A stretch of 64,000 nucleotides of DNA from Physella acuta (lineage: Eukaryota > Mollusca > Gastropoda > Physidae). The DNA lies in assembly GCF_028476545.1 (NCBI RefSeq), contig NW_026731828.1, positions 270,501 to 334,500 on the forward strand. Reading direction: 5' to 3'. The notes beneath the pieces were generated by a model that did no database searches, was not told where the DNA came from, and was given only the letters and a program-made list of their open reading frames with translations. This document shows, in pieces, positions 60,592 to 64,000 of the stretch (the first letter of the stretch is position 1; every line of letters begins with the position of its first letter). A program made the translations under genes and the position numbers.

Positions 60592-60878
60592 GAACGCAGC
60601 CATTACGTGGTCGTGATGGCGCAGCTATTGATGACGCGTGTGGTGTGGTTGGCTAGACATGCCTACTAATTCGGTCCAAATTTTAATTAATTCATAAAAA
60701 ATCAATTAGGCATCCAATTAAGTCAAATTTAGTTTCAGATTGCATTGTCTTCATGTCTTGACCCACGTGCCAACTGTGAATCGTGTCGGTCAAGTAGAAC
60801 TGTCCGAATTTTCACTCCTGCGTTTCCGTCTAGACTGACGACAGACAGAGGAAGTGAGTTAAATAAAAGCTTGTAAAA

Positions 60879-62261
60879 ACACTATTTTATCAATCTCTCA
60901 CGATTTAGACCTAGACTAGAGAAACTAAATCTAAATCTATCTAGAATCTAGATATCTTGATCTAGACTATATTTATAATAACTAGATCTAGATCATTAAT
61001 ATCTAGATCTAGTCTAGATCTGTTCTTTTACGCTGGGACTACTCACTAAGACTTCGAGTTCACAGACTTGTGTGTTATGACTTAAGTTATGACTCTAGTT
61101 AGAATCTAGATCTAGAATCTAGATCTAGATCCTAGAACTAGATTCTAGAATGAATCTCGATCTAGCGGATAAATCAGATATAGATCTAGATCTAGAATGA
61201 TTATGTGATAGAATTTAGTAAATAAAGTATATTAATATTTACTACTTGATCCTAGTACTCACCTGAAATGACAGAAACTTGTTTTTCCTCATTTTAGATC
61301 TTAATTAAAATTTTTAAAGCTAATGTCACGAATATGAATGTCAATAAACAATAAGCTCAGAAACCTCAAGGTCTAGAGATCTTATAACAAGACAATCTCA
61401 AATTATTTTGAAATTATAAGATAACTTCTTAGTCCTCGTTTTGCGAATTTATTTTAATCCGTGTGGTAACACACGGACCTCAGTGCATTATATTAATTAC
61501 GTCAAGGAAGTATGTCAATGACCAGCTCCACTTCTGGTTGAGAAGAAAACAGAAAAAAATAAGGACGGGCGGTATTTAGACTAGTTTTCACAATCTGACA
61601 TGTCACGTAGGCTAACGCCTCTTCCGATTGATACGGATAGCCAAGCGATTTGCCAAATTATAAATAGACTACATATTATTATTATTATTATTATTATTAT
61701 AAACTACACATGTTTTTACACGTATTGGAATGAAACTGCCCCGATAACCACAACACAAACTATAGCAAACACATTTAGCAGTTCTTAAGTAAGTAGGGCT
61801 CGGTTTTAAAAGGCGTAGTCTAGGCCTAACGATTTAATAACAACACTTCGAAAAATAGGTCACCAAGGGAAACCACTTCACTAAAACATGTTGAGCCAAA
61901 TCGATTGTCGTTCCTAAATTGAAAATTTAACCATCAAATCCTCTTGTAGATTCTAGCTCAAGGTAGTTACTTAAAGGCAGAATTCTCATACTTCCTGAAT
62001 GCGTAGTACTAAATGGGAAGACCGAGAAGACCCAGGGAAATTCTGATTTCTATGCTACGGACTCGATCGAGCACAGGAAAAGGGACCCGAGTATAAATAA
62101 AAATCTAACTTACGTCTTTATTCCATCGGTGTGTCCCCCTTTGGTAGAACAACTTCACCATCCTAGGGAAATTCTCCGTCCTGATTGCTTTTTGAGACCT
62201 AGATCTAGATAATACAATCAACAGTTGTTTTTTTAAAGCGACAGCAAATATTGTATTAAAT
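60879..62261. other. Intergenic DNA with TAGATC arrays
   Basis: TAGATC-type arrays lie at about 60900-61200 and an ATT trinucleotide run near 61675-61700. No gene or promoter could be supported. Confidence 0.5.
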
Positions 62262-62486
62262 TGAAGTTCCCTTTCAAACCTGACAGTCCACGGGGCAAGT
62301 GAAGTAGAGTTCACCTGTTTGTATGACCTCGGCATTTGAAGGAACATCTGCCCTTGCTTTCACAACCATAAGTTAGGTACATATTAGAGCCGAGAGGACT
62401 CAGGAATATTCTACTGACTTGAACCCGTATTTGAACTCGAGACCGTCGAGTTAGCAGTCGTTTGAAATATCGTGTCACTGGTTTAA
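62262..62486 (-). repeat. SINE-B copy, degenerate
   Basis: On the - strand, a weak tRNA-like head (AACGACTGCTAACTCGACGG, GAGTTCAAATACGGG) is followed by the body with GTGAACTCTACTTCACTTGC and CCCGTGGACTGTCAGG, ending GGGAACTTC. The 80-codon ORF overlapping it is not a gene. Confidence 0.72.
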
Positions 62487-64000
62487 TAATCTTAATTTTT
62501 ATATCCGAACAGTAACATTATAGTATATTGTTAAAAATAAATAAAAGCAAGAAAAATTAAAACAACTTTACACGATTAAAAAAAATCTTTTTAAAAATGT
62601 GGTTAGTGGTGTCGACAGCTTTCAACTTTGCCTGTGTGACTCACAATACGAACAGAAGCCTATCTAAGTGATCGTTGTGTTAAACATAATTAACACAAGA
62701 GGCAGGAGAAGAAAAAAAAACTAATCGATTTTCTACGAACTCAATTTTTTATTTTATTTTAAACGAGTCACGCGCGCGGTGATTTTTAGACACACAATCA
62801 CGTGCGTGGATTAATGAATGAAGTGGTAAGATGCTGCAGGGGAAGGGGAGGGGGGGAAGGGGAGGGGGGGGGTCAACTGCTCGAGTTAGTATTTTTGTAA
62901 ATAGAAATTAAGAGGTTGACTTCAAAATAAATCTCGTTGGTGGATTTTGTCTATATGTGTGTCTATGTGTGTGTGTGTGTGTGTGTGAATGTATGTGTGT
63001 GTGTGTGTGTGTGTGATGGGGTGCATTCACCTAGGTTATGCCCCCCCCCTTCCTCCATATATACTCACTATCACACGCCTATATATTACCCAGTCTACTC
63101 AGCGTTAGGACCGCAGTGACAGCTATTTACAATCATCACCGCAAAAATACGCAGAATTCAATGGACTGCATGTCCATTGAACCTACATCATATCGCGAGA
63201 AGTCCTATATATTTCTTTTAAATATAATTAACTTTGGGGGGGGGGGTCGCAAAAAGAATTCAAAGTTTTGGTGGCGCCATGCCACGTGTTAAGCTAGTTA
63301 AAGCTACACCCCCCACCCACTCACTACTTTTGATCTCCCCTCCCCCAGTTTATCTTTAGCAGGTCATGAAGGCCTATAACTACAATACATAAAAATATTT
63401 GTATAAATAATATTTTCTTGACTTACCTTTCTGTAAAAAAAAGCCTTCTTACAAACAGTTAGGCCTATGGTATTCGAATAAGTGGTAGACTAGTAATCCG
63501 TTTTCCAGAGTTCACTCCGAGTGAAGCAGTACTTTAAGCTCGAGCCCTTTATAAGGTTTGTTTCCCGGATACAAATTTCCCACATTTCCCCACTCGTTTT
63601 ATTATTTTGGGATAAGAAACAAAAAAAAAAAAAACCGTAGTAAACATAAACGGGAATTTCCAATTTAAACCAGACCAATTCATAGGATGTGAGTTTACGG
63701 AAAATATTTGACCTATATAGCTTTGGGGAGAAAAACTTCAAAACTTTTTGACACCTACATAACGCTCACCTCTGACTATAAATAACCCGGAAAATTGACG
63801 TTTATTTTTAGATAATTCCTTTGCAGCTTAAAAATGACGTGTTGCTTTTATCATTTAATTTTCTTTATAGTAATTAAAGAGTCTTGAATTAAAAAAAAAA
63901 AACAAAAAACATACGAACTCTGCCGGGGTTGGAACTAGCTTACACTTTCAACGCTTGTAAGAACAAAGCCTATCACTTTCTTCGGTGCGCGGACCTTTGA
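62487..64000. other. Intergenic DNA to the right edge
   Basis: Holds a G-rich run at about 62840-62870, a (TG)n microsatellite at about 62957-63015, C-runs and AT-rich sequence. No exon was recognised. Confidence 0.5.

Larger units (their letters stand above)
59574..60878. repeat. Two tandem ~650-bp units with long perfect hairpins
   Basis: Unit 1 spans about 59574-60222 and unit 2 about 60223-60878. Both carry, in order, a long inverted repeat, TTCAGTACTTTACATG, a second GC-rich hairpin, and ~290 bp of unique sequence ending TTAAATAAAAGCTTGTA. Outside the long stems I see only two single-base differences (near 59854/60507 and 59877/60530) and A/T-run length changes. The end sequence AAATAAAAGCTTGT is the complement of part of the long stem (ACAAGCTTTTAT), hinting at element-like termini. 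No ORF of note was found. The repeat class is unknown to me. Confidence 0.93.

Noticed and set aside
1-64000. CRISPR array or bacterial operon
   Set aside because: The genes are spliced animal genes, and the direct repeats present are SINE, satellite or hairpin units without regular short spacers.

Overview
The window looks like a piece of an invertebrate animal nuclear genome. It is AT-rich and intron-rich, with short exons, GT-AG introns, long 3' untranslated regions and many short interspersed repeats. Dense TAGATC-type arrays, tRNA-headed SINEs and hAT-type miniature elements suggest a mollusc, most likely a gastropod, but the species cannot be fixed from the sequence alone. No operons, CRISPR arrays or rRNA genes were seen.

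Five protein-coding genes could be assembled exon by exon with consistent reading phase. (1) 12.6-17.7 kb, + strand: mitochondrial long-chain acyl-CoA dehydrogenase (9 exons, 422 aa). (2) 20.6-27.7 kb, - strand: an MPPED1/2-type metallophosphoesterase (7 coding exons, 320 aa). (3) 31.1-35.5 kb, + strand: phosphopantothenate-cysteine ligase of CoA synthesis (7 exons, 311 aa), with one U12-type intron whose 3' end looks non-canonical. (4) 40.4-45.1 kb, - strand: a DAZAP2-like proline-rich adaptor (5 exons, 181 aa). (5) 51.3-54.5 kb, - strand: a SNX10/11-like PX-domain sorting nexin (6 exons, 289 aa), with a 48-bp tandem repeat built over its last 3' splice site. Genes 1/2 and 3/4 converge; genes 2/3 are divergent and separated by a transposon; genes 4 and 5 are tandem. 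Genes 1 and 3 both belong to CoA/acyl-CoA metabolism, but nothing shows that they are co-regulated.

The first 7.4 kb is very AT-rich and free of recognisable transposons. It resembles a long UTR or intron of a gene lying mostly outside the window, with one weak candidate exon at about 7.4 kb. The gaps between genes are filled with mobile DNA. These include two non-autonomous hAT elements with perfect 8-bp target duplications (10.5-11.9 and 45.5-47.7 kb), several G/C-tract hAT miniature elements, a 1.8-kb Mutator-like element with 61-bp inverted ends and a PHD-finger ORF (28.7-30.5 kb), two SINE families, a ~0.7-kb structured repeat in four copies, and a fossil solo LTR.

The most unusual structure is at 59.57-60.88 kb. 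Two tandem ~650-bp units each hold a perfect 113-114-bp inverted repeat around a 44-nt loop, plus a second 24-bp GC-rich hairpin. The only differences between the units inside the long stems are mirrored in both arms, so pairing is kept. This points to arm-to-arm conversion or to selection on a double-stranded RNA or DNA fold.
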